From JAEHDI01 sp035455185 (GTDB lineage Bacteria; Acidobacteriota; Terriglobia; Bryobacterales; Bryobacteraceae), in assembly GCA_035455185.1 (NCBI GenBank), contig DATIFQ010000292.1, positions 1 to 24,764 on the forward strand: a DNA stretch of 24,764 bases, written 5' to 3'. Positions 16,185-23,413 of this stretch are shown one piece after another. Below the pieces are notes generated by a model. The model saw only the letters and a list, made by a program, of their open reading frames with translations. It had not been told where the DNA came from and did not search any database. Position numbers and translations under genes: made by a program. Every line of letters begins with the position of its first letter. Within the stretch, counting starts at the first letter, position 1.

Positions 16185-17039
16185 TTACTGTCCGCCCGCG
16201 CCGGCTTCGCTCGTTGCGTCGAGGAACGCCAGGTACGCCGAGAGCGCTTTGAAGGTGTTCTTGTAGTCGTCCATGCTGACGGCGGCCAACGTGTCTTTCT
16301 CGCTGTGCGGGACCGACAACTGCTCCTGGCCAACCGAGTGGACGTCGATCGTCGGGATTTTCTTGTCCGCGAACGGGTCTGAGTCCTTCGTCGCGCCTTG
16401 CGCCGCGTTTGTGCCCATGATTGGGACCTTTACCGACGCCGCCACCCGGGCGAACCAGTTCACCAGGTTCTTGTCGGACTTGTCGATAATCAACTTGGTC
16501 GCCGCCAGTCCCACGCAGTCGACGTTCACCATCGCCTTCGCGCCGGCTCGCTGCTCCGCCGTCATCTCCTTCACGTACGCCTTGGAGCCGGCGAGTCCTT
16601 TCTCCTTTTCTGAAAACCCGACGAACACGAAAGTGACCTTCCGCGGATGCGCGCTCAAACTCTGGTAGAGGCTCGGCAGCAGGGCGGCGCCGGCCCAGTT
16701 GTCTATGATGCCGTCACCCTTCTTGCCCTTGTCGAAGTGCGCGCCAACCACGATGCTCGCAGGACTCGAGCCCGGCAGCGTGCAAAGCACGTTCGGTTGT
16801 GCCGCGCCCTTCACCGCCTGCTCGCTGAGTTCTTTGCAGCCGGCCTCTTCGAACAGCTTCTTCAAGGTGTCGAATCGGGCCTGGTTGTCGGCCGGCGCCT
16901 TCTGGAGTCGCGTTTCAATCACATTCGGAGCGACGCTATTGAATTGGATGGTCTGCGCGGCGAGAGGTAGCACGGCTGCGGTCGTCACGACAAGGCAGGA
17001 AAACAGGCGAGTGCAAGAGCCGAAACGGCTGTAGTTCAT
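16185..17039 (-). CDS. Secreted M28-family zinc peptidase-like protein
   Basis: A 284-residue protein with a signal peptide (residues 1-29, core LFSCLVVTTAAVLPLAAQ) and an M28 (aminopeptidase Y/S-like) fold. Candidate metal ligands are His101 (VVGAHFDK), Asp113 (IIDNWAGAA), Glu146 (GFSEKEKGLAGS), Asp174 (VNVDCVGL) and His245 (SVPHSEKDT). Normally two adjacent glutamates occur before xGLxGS, the first being the catalytic base; here that position is Lys145. Activity is therefore uncertain, unless Glu144 substitutes. The ATG at 17039 has an excellent AAAGGAG 7 nt upstream, which decides the start over the longer open frame. It lies 88 nt downstream of the dehydratase on the same strand and is convergent with the TPR protein. 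Expected in the periplasm or outside the cell. Confidence 0.88.
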   Translation of the reverse strand: MNYSRFGSCTRLFSCLVVTTAAVLPLAAQTIQFNSVAPNVIETRLQKAPADNQARFDTLKKLFEEAGCKELSEQAVKGAAQPNVLCTLPGSSPASIVVGAHFDKGKKGDGIIDNWAGAALLPSLYQSLSAHPRKVTFVFVGFSEKEKGLAGSKAYVKEMTAEQRAGAKAMVNVDCVGLAATKLIIDKSDKNLVNWFARVAASVKVPIMGTNAAQGATKDSDPFADKKIPTIDVHSVGQEQLSVPHSEKDTLAAVSMDDYKNTFKALSAYLAFLDATSEAGAGGQ

Positions 17040-17046
17040 GAAATGA

Positions 17047-17053
17047 CTCCTTT
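17047..17053 (-). promoter_or_regulatory. Strong ribosome binding site of the M28 gene
   Basis: AAAGGAG on the minus strand, 7 nt from the ATG at 17039. It fixes the start at the signal-peptide methionine rather than 26 codons upstream, and it contrasts with several neighbouring genes that lack any Shine-Dalgarno sequence. Confidence 0.7.
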
Positions 17054-17127
17054 TTTTCGTTGACGGGCGAGAGCGTTGGCGGGATCTTTTGGCGAGTCGC
17101 CGGCAGTCGTACGTCACGGAAGCCCGA

Positions 17128-19113
17128 TCATGCCCGAAGCGCGCGTTTGCCTGCTTCCAGCACTTTCAGGATCGTCTCCACATCATATACACATCCGCCC
17201 CAGGCGCCGCCACTCACGTCCTGAAGCACCGCCCACAAACGCGAATCGGCCGGCAGGTTCGGATCCGGTGAAAGGCCGGGGTGCGGCGGCCGCTCCGCGA
17301 GCACCCGGGCGCCTTCCTCGGCGTCGAATCGCCTGCCGTCCGCTCCGACGAGGTTCACCGATCCTTCGAGCCGGTTGCGGTCGATGACGATCTCTATCAG
17401 GTCCCCGTCCCGCAACTTTCCAATCGGTCCTCCGGCGAGCCCCTCGGGCGATATGTGGCCGATGCAGGCGCCCGTGGAGACGCCGCTGAAGCGGGCGTCC
17501 GTCAGCACGGCGACGTGCTTGCCGAACTCCAGATACTTCAGCGCCGATGTGATCTGGTACGTCTCCTCCATCCCGGATCCCATCGGGCCGCGGCCGGTCA
17601 GCACGAGGACATCGCCCTCCTTGATACGGTCCGGTCCGTTGTTCTTGATCGCCGCCACCGCGTCGGGTTCGCTGGTGAATACACGCGCGGGGCCGGTCTT
17701 CCGGTACACACCGTCCTTGTCGACCACGCTCGGGTCAATGGCGGTGCTCTTGATGACCGAACCCTCCGGAGCGAGGTTGCCCGCCGGGAAAACTGCGGTA
17801 GAGGTCAGGCCGCGCCGGCGGGCCGTGCCGGGATTCATGATTACATCGTCTGGGTCCACGCCGTCGCGGTCTTTGAGCAGCGCGCGCAGGCGGAACCGCC
17901 GCTCGGAATTCTCCCACCAGTCCAGCATCGTGCCGAGCGTATCTCCGGCAACGGTCATTGCGTTCAAATCCAGCAGGCCCGCGCGCCGCAGGTGCAGCAT
18001 CACCTCGGGCACGCCGCCGGCCAGGAACACCTGAACGGTCGGGTAGTTCTTGGGGCCGTTCGGCAGGACATCGACCAGTCTCGGCACGCGGCGGTTGATC
18101 TCCGCCCAATCCTGGCGGGACGGCCGCCGCAAGCCTGCCGCATGCGCGACGGCGGTGAGGTGCAAAACGAGGTTCGTGGAGCCTCCGAACGCGGCGTGCG
18201 TCACCAGCGCGTTGCGTACCGAGGCCTCCGTCAGGATGTCCCGCATGCGCCGCCCCCGCTCCTCAAGCGCCAGAAGCGATCGGGCCGAACGGCGGGCCAT
18301 GTCGAGCCAGATCGGCTGGCCCGAAGGCGCCAGCGCCGAGTGCGGGAGCGACATGCCCAGCGCTTCCGCCACCACCTGTGACGTCGCCGCCGTACCCAGG
18401 AATTGGCAGCCTCCGCCTGGTGACCCGCAGGCGTTGCATCCGGCCAGCGAGGCTTCCTCCAGGCTGATCATGCCGTGCGCGTAGCGTGCGCCGACCGACT
18501 GCACTAGCGCCGTATCCTCTCCGTTCTCCGTGGCCAGCATCACTCCGCCCGGCACGAGCACGCAGGGGAGGTCCCGTGTCCCCGCCAGCGCCATCATCAT
18601 TGCCGGCAGGCCCTTGTCGCAGGTTGCCACGCCGGCCACTCCCCGGCGGGTCGGCAGCGACCGGATCAGCCTCCGGAACACGGTGGCGGCGTCATTCCGG
18701 TAAGGGAGGCTGTCGAACATCCCGGGCGTGCCCTGAGTGCGGCCGTCACACGGATCGGAGCAACAGCCGGCGAAGGGGGTGGCGCCGTGCGACTTCAGTT
18801 CCTTCGCCGCCGCTTCGACCAGCAGGTTCACTTCCCAGTGGCCGGTATGGTAGCCGAGGGCGACCGGCGTGCCGTCCGGTGCGCGCACTCCGCCGTGTGT
18901 GCTCAGCAGTAGGAACTCCTTCGCGCCGAGCGAAGCCGGATCCCAGCCCATGCCGGCGTTTTGCGTCCACCCGAACACGTCGCCGGACGGACGAGCGAGC
19001 AGCATCTCCGGGGTGAGCGGCAGACTGCCACGCGGCCCTGGCGCCTTGCTTGGGACGTCGAAAATCGAGTCGTCGCCCGAATCGAGAATCGACCTGAGTG
19101 ACACGGAAGCCAT
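17128..19113 (-). CDS. yjhG: YjhG/YagF-type sugar-acid (xylonate-like) dehydratase
   Basis: A 661-residue Fe-S dehydratase of the IlvD/Edd superfamily, matching from memory almost the whole length of E. coli YjhG (about 655 residues), which dehydrates D-xylonate to 2-keto-3-deoxy-xylonate. Shared blocks include MLLARPSGDVFG, NAGMGWDP, SDPCDGRTQGTPGMFDSLPYRND, GCQFLGTAATSQVVAEALG, HAAFGGSTNL, PEGSVIKSTAIDPS and TDARFSGVSTGACIGH. Likely cluster ligands are Cys122 (DPCDG), Cys165 (TCDKG) and Cys236 (GGGCQF). Cytoplasmic. The ATG at 19113 matches the family start; no good Shine-Dalgarno sequence is visible. Other xylonate-pathway genes are absent from the window. YjhG was long annotated simply as a dehydratase, so xylonate is probable rather than proven; another aldonate remains possible. 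Its nearest neighbour downstream is the M28 gene, functionally unrelated. Confidence 0.93.
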   Translation of the reverse strand: MASVSLRSILDSGDDSIFDVPSKAPGPRGSLPLTPEMLLARPSGDVFGWTQNAGMGWDPASLGAKEFLLLSTHGGVRAPDGTPVALGYHTGHWEVNLLVEAAAKELKSHGATPFAGCCSDPCDGRTQGTPGMFDSLPYRNDAATVFRRLIRSLPTRRGVAGVATCDKGLPAMMMALAGTRDLPCVLVPGGVMLATENGEDTALVQSVGARYAHGMISLEEASLAGCNACGSPGGGCQFLGTAATSQVVAEALGMSLPHSALAPSGQPIWLDMARRSARSLLALEERGRRMRDILTEASVRNALVTHAAFGGSTNLVLHLTAVAHAAGLRRPSRQDWAEINRRVPRLVDVLPNGPKNYPTVQVFLAGGVPEVMLHLRRAGLLDLNAMTVAGDTLGTMLDWWENSERRFRLRALLKDRDGVDPDDVIMNPGTARRRGLTSTAVFPAGNLAPEGSVIKSTAIDPSVVDKDGVYRKTGPARVFTSEPDAVAAIKNNGPDRIKEGDVLVLTGRGPMGSGMEETYQITSALKYLEFGKHVAVLTDARFSGVSTGACIGHISPEGLAGGPIGKLRDGDLIEIVIDRNRLEGSVNLVGADGRRFDAEEGARVLAERPPHPGLSPDPNLPADSRLWAVLQDVSGGAWGGCVYDVETILKVLEAGKRALRA

Positions 19114-19205
19114 GACATTCCGATGCTAGCAGGGCCGCGCGCCCGGAAGTTTCAGATAACAATAAGAACGACTGGTCAAGGCTCCGGCAACGCCCCCGCT
19201 TCCGC

Positions 19206-19211
19206 TAGACT
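19206..19211 (+). promoter_or_regulatory. -10-like TAGACT close to start codon
   Basis: TAGACT ends 6 nt before the ATG at 19218 and no Shine-Dalgarno sequence is visible. If it is a -10 element, transcription would begin at or next to the ATG, giving a leaderless mRNA. No -35 is apparent at normal spacing. The same hexamer occurs upstream of the tadG-like gene (5814) and the propeller gene (9920). Confidence 0.35.
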
Positions 19212-19217
19212 GAGCCA

Positions 19218-19538
19218 ATGATAGTCAGAATTTGGCATGGCTGGACAGCGCCGGGCGACGCGGACGCGTACGAGGCGCTGTTGAAGGACGAAATCTTTGT
19301 TGGAATCGGCGCTCGGCGGATCGAAGGCTACCGCGGCATCGAGTTACTGCGTCGGGACAGCGCCGAAGAAGTGGAGTTCATCACCATCATGCGCTTCGAT
19401 TCGATCGCCTCGGTCCGCATGTTCGCCGGAGCCGATTACGAGGTGGCCGTTGTCCCCACCGCCGCGCGGGCTCTGCTGTCGCGGTTCGACAGCCGTTCGC
19501 AACACTACGAACTGAGAGAGGCGCGCCCGACGCACTAA
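19218..19538 (+). CDS. Small ABM-like (dimeric alpha/beta barrel) protein
   Basis: A 106-residue cytoplasmic protein resembling antibiotic-biosynthesis-monooxygenase-like (ABM) domains. The order IVRIWHGWTAPGDADAYEALL, then GYRGIELLRRDS, then VEFITIMRFDSIASVRMFAG is the usual beta-alpha-beta-beta pattern of this ferredoxin-like fold. The tail RFDSRSQHYEL gives the final strand. Family members are small dimers, some acting as oxygenases on quinols or polyketides and many uncharacterised, so no reaction is claimed. It is divergent from the dehydratase (104 nt between starts), and 123 nt separate it from coaD. ATG at 19218 is the only sensible start. Confidence 0.8.
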   Translation: MIVRIWHGWTAPGDADAYEALLKDEIFVGIGARRIEGYRGIELLRRDSAEEVEFITIMRFDSIASVRMFAGADYEVAVVPTAARALLSRFDSRSQHYELREARPTH

Positions 19539-19616
19539 CACACACGCTCTCAGCCGGCCTCCACGAGGCATCATAGCTCGCCGCTCCGCGCAGCCCGGCA
19601 CCCCTGCCCGCGCCAC

Positions 19617-19625
19617 TGTTACAAT
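19617..19625 (+). promoter_or_regulatory. Extended -10 promoter for the coaD operon
   Basis: TGTTACAAT (19617-19625) fits the extended -10 pattern TGnTAnAAT. No -35 is seen 16-18 nt upstream, which such promoters can tolerate. Transcription would start near 19632, about 30 nt before the GTG of coaD, with AAAGGG (19645-19650) as the ribosome binding site. ACAATAAA occurs twice (19621-19628 and 19640-19647), a short direct repeat of unknown meaning. Confidence 0.45.
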
Positions 19626-19661
19626 AAAAATTCACCTCCACAATAAAGGGCGATCAAATCA

Positions 19662-20162
19662 GTGGCTGACAAGCAGCGGGCTGTTGTGGCAATCTACCCC
19701 GGGTCGTTTGACCCGATCACGAACGGCCACCTGGACCTGATCGCCAGAGGGGCAAGGCTGTTCGACAGGCTGATCGTGGCGGTACTTCAGAACACCGACA
19801 AGGAGCCGCTTTTCAGCGTGGAGGAACGCACGGAGATGCTGCGCGAGACGATCAGCCTGTACCCGAACGTGGAAGTGGATTCGTTCAACGGGTTGCTGGT
19901 GGATTACGCCGCGAGGAAGAATGCATCGGTGATTTTGAGAGGCATCCGCGCGATTTCGGACTACGAGTACGAGTTGCAGATGGCGCTGATGAACACCCGG
20001 CTTTCCCCGGGCATCGAAACGGTGTTCCTGATGTCGAGTGAGGCGTATTCGTTTATCAGTTCGCGGCTGGTCAAGCAGGTGTTCGGTCTGAGGGGGAACA
20101 TCTCCGGACTGGTTCCGCCGGTCGTCGAACGAAGGCTGCAAAGCCGGGCAATCGAAAAATAA
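19662..20162 (+). CDS. coaD: Phosphopantetheine adenylyltransferase
   Basis: A 166-residue cytoplasmic nucleotidyltransferase for the penultimate step of coenzyme A synthesis: 4'-phosphopantetheine plus ATP gives dephospho-CoA. The N-terminal AIYPGSFDPITNGHLDLI contains the T/HxGH nucleotide motif (Thr20-His23). SVEERTEML, VILRGIRAISDYEYELQMALMN and ISSRLVKQVFGLRG are conserved blocks of hexameric CoaD. The length is typical. It starts with GTG at 19662, with AAAGGG 11 nt upstream; this gives the correct N-terminus. The aminotransferase follows after 24 nt, likely in one transcript. Confidence 0.97.
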   Translation: MADKQRAVVAIYPGSFDPITNGHLDLIARGARLFDRLIVAVLQNTDKEPLFSVEERTEMLRETISLYPNVEVDSFNGLLVDYAARKNASVILRGIRAISDYEYELQMALMNTRLSPGIETVFLMSSEAYSFISSRLVKQVFGLRGNISGLVPPVVERRLQSRAIEK

Positions 20163-20186
20163 CTAGAGGGGCTTGCGAATAGGGGC

Positions 20187-21374
20187 ATGCTGGTAACAAC
20201 TGAACTTGCGGAGCGAATGTCACGCATCAGCGTCTCCGCCACCATGAAGGTGGCGACGGACGCCGAGAAGCTGCGGGCGCACGGGATCGACGTGGTGGAC
20301 TTCGGTGCAGGGGAGCCGGACTTCCCGACGCCCGACAACATCAAGCAGGCGGCCGTCCGCGCGCTCGAAGCCAACTTCACGAAGTACACGGCCTCCGGCG
20401 GGACCATGGAGCTCAAAGAGGCCGTCTGCGAGCGCCACGCTCTCGACTTCGGGACCTCCTACACGCCGTCGGAGTGCGTCGTCTCGGTCGGCGGCAAGCA
20501 CGTGATCTTCAACCTGATGCAGGTGCTGCTCAATCCGGGAGACGAAGTCATCATCCCGGCGCCGTACTGGGTCACGTACAAGGATGTCGTTCACTACGCC
20601 GAGGGAAAGTGTGTGTTCGTCCCGGCCGATGAGGCGAGCGGCTTCGAAGTCACCGCGGCGATGATCGAGGAGCATCTGACGCCAAAGACGAAAGCGGTCC
20701 TCATCAACTCGCCCTCGAATCCCGCGGGCGCGGTGATCGGACGCGAAGAGTTTGAGCACATCTACCGGCTCACATCCAAACGCGGAGTGTGGCTGATCAC
20801 CGATGAATGCTACTGCCATTTCCTGTACGACAGCGCTCCATTCTCGGTCGCATCTATTCCGGGCGCGCGGCACTCGGTGATCGTTGCCAGCTCGCTTTCG
20901 AAGACTTACGCCATGACCGGCTGGCGGATCGGTTTTGCTCTAGCGCCGCCGCCGGTGGTGGCCGCCATCGCCAAACTCCAGAGCCAGTCCACGTCGAACC
21001 CAAACTCGATCGCGCAGAAAGCCGCCGTCGAGGCCCTGCGTGGTCCCCAGGACTCGGTGGACGCGATGCTGGCCGAGTACCGCCACCGCCGCGATTTTGT
21101 GATCCGGCGTCTGCGACAGATTCCGGGCGTCACGTGCGCCGAACCGAAGGGCGCATTCTATGCGTATCCGAACATCGGCGCGGCCATCGGCAGGAACGGC
21201 ATTCAAGATACGCTGAGTTTCGCCGAGCAGGTTCTCGACGAGGCGCGCGTCGCGGTTGTGCCCGGAGAGGCCTTCGGGACTGCCGAGCACGTGCGAATCT
21301 CTTACGCGACGTCGATGCACGAACTGGAGCGCGGGCTGGATCGGCTGCACAACTTCATCACGAACCTCGGCTGA
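20187..21374 (+). CDS. aspC: Pyridoxal-phosphate aspartate aminotransferase (class I)
   Basis: A 395-residue PLP aminotransferase of the Ib aspartate aminotransferase type, interconverting aspartate and 2-oxoglutarate with oxaloacetate and glutamate. Visible marks are DFGAGEPDFPTPDN, the NSPSNPAGAV substrate-binding block, the PLP Schiff-base lysine Lys239 in SSLSKTYAMTGWRIG, and Arg370 (VRISYATS), which binds the substrate carboxylate. The start at 20187 fits family N-termini (ERMSRISVSATMKVATDA follows); a second ATG at 20217 with GGAG nearby is possible. It lies 24 nt after coaD and its stop overlaps the next start by one base (TGATG). Some members of this group also accept prephenate or aromatic acids; specificity cannot be read here. 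Confidence 0.95.
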   Translation: MLVTTELAERMSRISVSATMKVATDAEKLRAHGIDVVDFGAGEPDFPTPDNIKQAAVRALEANFTKYTASGGTMELKEAVCERHALDFGTSYTPSECVVSVGGKHVIFNLMQVLLNPGDEVIIPAPYWVTYKDVVHYAEGKCVFVPADEASGFEVTAAMIEEHLTPKTKAVLINSPSNPAGAVIGREEFEHIYRLTSKRGVWLITDECYCHFLYDSAPFSVASIPGARHSVIVASSLSKTYAMTGWRIGFALAPPPVVAAIAKLQSQSTSNPNSIAQKAAVEALRGPQDSVDAMLAEYRHRRDFVIRRLRQIPGVTCAEPKGAFYAYPNIGAAIGRNGIQDTLSFAEQVLDEARVAVVPGEAFGTAEHVRISYATSMHELERGLDRLHNFITNLG

Positions 21375-22186
21375 TGGACCTCGGACCGTTTCGCCTCATT
21401 CCGTCATTCCGGGAAAAAGTCTGGGGTGTGACGGATCTCGCTCCGTGGTTTCCTCAAGCTTCTGGAAAGATCGGCGAAGTCTGGTTTCTCCGGCCAGACG
21501 ACGTTCCCCAGCCGATTCTCGTGAAAATCATCTTCACTTCGGCGCTCCTGTCGGTGCAGGTGCATCCGCATGACGCCTACGCGCTCGCGCACGATGGAAT
21601 TCCGGGAAAGACCGAGATGTGGTACATCCTCCGCGCGGAGCCTGGGGCAAAGCTGGCGCTCGGCCTGCGCGAGCCTGTCACGCGCGAGGCGCTGAAAGAG
21701 GCTGCCGCGTCCGGCGTGGTGGGGCAACTGCTTCAGTGGTTCCCCGTGAGTCCCGGACAGGTCGTTTTCATCCCGCCGGGAACCGTGCATGCAATCGGTC
21801 CGGGAATCACGCTCTGCGAAATCCAGCAGAATTCCGACATCACCTACCGGCTGTACGACTACGGGCGGCCCAGGGAACTGCACGTCGACAAGGCGTTGGA
21901 TGTTGCGACTCTAGGGCCTCACCCCGGTCCGTCCGCCCCCGCTGGCGCCACGCTCGCCGCGTGCGACTACTTCATCACCGAACAGATCGAGATCGGCCGC
22001 GCTACCGCCTATACTCCGGATCGTGATCGCTTTCACCTGCTTGTGTTTCTGGAGGGCGCAGGCACAATCGCCGGACAGCCGTTTCGCGCGGGAGAAGTCT
22101 GGCATGTACCCGAGGGCGCGGGAACGTTTTCCCTCGACCCGGACGGGCCGGTGCGCCTCCTCCGATCCTCTCCGCCGCACCGTTGA
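21374..22186 (+). CDS. manA: Mannose-6-phosphate isomerase, type I, short form
   Basis: A 270-residue cupin metalloenzyme interconverting mannose-6-phosphate and fructose-6-phosphate. Zinc ligands are recognisable: Gln62 and His64 (VQVHPHD), Glu81 (GKTEMWYIL) and His139 (IPPGTVHAIG). The conserved EIQQNSDITYRLYDYGR follows. It is shorter than the E. coli enzyme (about 390) and nearer the Bacillus-type short form (about 315). The ATG overlaps the aminotransferase stop by one base, and the codons before it in the same frame are shadow sequence. Cytoplasmic; it feeds mannose units into glycolysis or supplies GDP-mannose synthesis. It is the last gene of the coaD-aspC-manA unit, followed by a palindromic repeat. 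Confidence 0.93.
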   Translation: MDLGPFRLIPSFREKVWGVTDLAPWFPQASGKIGEVWFLRPDDVPQPILVKIIFTSALLSVQVHPHDAYALAHDGIPGKTEMWYILRAEPGAKLALGLREPVTREALKEAAASGVVGQLLQWFPVSPGQVVFIPPGTVHAIGPGITLCEIQQNSDITYRLYDYGRPRELHVDKALDVATLGPHPGPSAPAGATLAACDYFITEQIEIGRATAYTPDRDRFHLLVFLEGAGTIAGQPFRAGEVWHVPEGAGTFSLDPDGPVRLLRSSPPHR

Positions 22187-22199
22187 TAAACTGGTACAC

Positions 22200-22323
22200 G
22201 GTGCTGAAAAACCCGCGCCACAGGCTGAAGCCTGTGCCACCGCAGGCCATAAGCAGTTGATTCTGAGTGGTGGCACAGCCTTTAGGCTGTGTCGGGCGCC
22301 AACCCAGGCGGGTTTTCAGCACC
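22200..22323. repeat. Nested palindromic repeat element (about 124 bp)
   Basis: The outer arms GGTGCTGAAAAACCCGC (22200-22216) and GCGGGTTTTCAGCACC (22308-22323) are inverted complements apart from one extra A. Inside each arm is a short hairpin: CACAGGCT-GA-AGCCTGTG (22219-22236) and CACAGCCT-TT-AGGCTGTG (22274-22291). These two hairpins are themselves inverted copies of each other, extended by GCCACC (22236-22241) and GGTGGC (22269-22274). A 27-nt centre (22242-22268) remains. It has no coding potential. It resembles REP/BIME-like or small non-autonomous mobile repeats. From position it could also terminate the manA transcript or shape expression of the lipoprotein gene starting 25 nt later. 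Confidence 0.75.
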
Positions 22324-22348
22324 CTGTGGAAGTCTTCGCCGATCACCG

Positions 22349-23410
22349 ATGAACCGGAGCCGTGTCCTTTGCATCCTTCTTCCGCTTTTCAGTCTGCTCG
22401 CCGGCTGCGGCTCGCGACGGAGCGGTCCGCCGGCCATCGGCGAAGCGTACGTCGGCCCGGCGACCCTCAATATCCGCAAAGATCTCGGACTACACCGGCC
22501 AACCGTGGCCACGGTCAAGCACGGCGAGCGTCTCGATATCGTCGGCCGGCGCCGGGCGTTCGTCCAGGTGCGGACGGAGAGTGGCGCCATCGGCTGGGTG
22601 GACGGCCGCCAGCTCTTCACCACTGAACAGATGGCCGAGCTGCGTAGCGTGGCCGATCGGGCCGCGGCGCTGCCCTCTCAAGGCCAAGCTTCCATTCAGG
22701 AAGCGCTCAATGTCCACACCCATCCCAATCGCCAGTCACCCAGCTTCCGGCAGTTGAAGACCGGAGAGCGGGTGGACGTCGTCGCTCACCGTCTCGAGCC
22801 GCGCGTGCCCTTCCGTCCGGACCGCCCGGTACAATCGTTGCCTCCATCGGCTCCGATGGAGGACTGGAGCCTGGTCCGCACTGCGGACGGCAAAGCCGGC
22901 TGGGTACTCTTCCGGTTGCTCTTCATGGCGATCCCGGACGAGGTGGCACAGTATGCGGAAGGGCACCGCATCACCTCCTATTTCTCGCTCGGAGAAGTCC
23001 ATGACGGAGACGCCGTCAAGCACAACTGGCTCTGGACAACGATCGCCCGTGGCCTGGAGCCGTACGAGTTCGACGGCTTCCGTGTCTTCGTTTGGAGCCT
23101 AAGACGCCACCGCTACGAAACGGCGTATATCGAGAGGAATCTTCGCGGCTACTACCCGGTGGAACTCCATCCCGAGCAGGGCGGCGCACCGAGTTTCTCT
23201 CTGATCATCGAGGATAAAGACGGGGTGCGCTCCAAACGGACCTATGCGTTTCAGGGATATCGCGTCCGCCTGATTGCAACTGAGCCCTGGAACCCCGGGA
23301 GCGACGCTCCGGAGCGCATCGCCGGCGCCGAGCCGCCTTTCCAGGAGCAGGATCAACGGTCTTTCTTCGGCCGCCTGTGGGACAAAATAAAGGGGATCTT
23401 CGGCCGCTGA
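22349..23410 (+). CDS. Lipoprotein with two bacterial SH3 domains
   Basis: A 353-residue predicted lipoprotein. Signal peptide MNRSRVLCILLPLFSLLAGC has a lipobox (LAGC) with Cys20 as the lipidation site, so it would be handled by Lgt and LspA. Residues about 29-90 form an SH3b domain (EAYVGPATLNIRKDLGLHRP...VKHGERLDIVGRR...GAIGWVDGRQLF). A second follows at about 110-200 (EALNVHTHPNRQSPSFRQLKTGERVDVV...WSLVRTADGKAGWVLFRLL), interrupted by a Pro/Arg-rich insert. Residues 200-320 form a beta-rich domain I do not recognise (WLWTTIARGLEPYEFDGFRVFVW). The C-terminus is charged (FFGRLWDKIKGIFGR). SH3b domains often bind peptidoglycan or peptides, so cell-envelope tethering is plausible. The ATG at 22349 is set by the signal peptide; no Shine-Dalgarno sequence is nearby. 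It is convergent with GH28, 3 nt between stops. Confidence 0.87.
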   Translation: MNRSRVLCILLPLFSLLAGCGSRRSGPPAIGEAYVGPATLNIRKDLGLHRPTVATVKHGERLDIVGRRRAFVQVRTESGAIGWVDGRQLFTTEQMAELRSVADRAAALPSQGQASIQEALNVHTHPNRQSPSFRQLKTGERVDVVAHRLEPRVPFRPDRPVQSLPPSAPMEDWSLVRTADGKAGWVLFRLLFMAIPDEVAQYAEGHRITSYFSLGEVHDGDAVKHNWLWTTIARGLEPYEFDGFRVFVWSLRRHRYETAYIERNLRGYYPVELHPEQGGAPSFSLIIEDKDGVRSKRTYAFQGYRVRLIATEPWNPGSDAPERIAGAEPPFQEQDQRSFFGRLWDKIKGIFGR

Positions 23411-23413
23411 CTC

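Noticed and set aside
20807..21373. N-terminal extension of the manA frame
   Set aside because: This part overlaps the aminotransferase in another frame and is Arg-rich noise; isomerase homology begins at the ATG at 21374.
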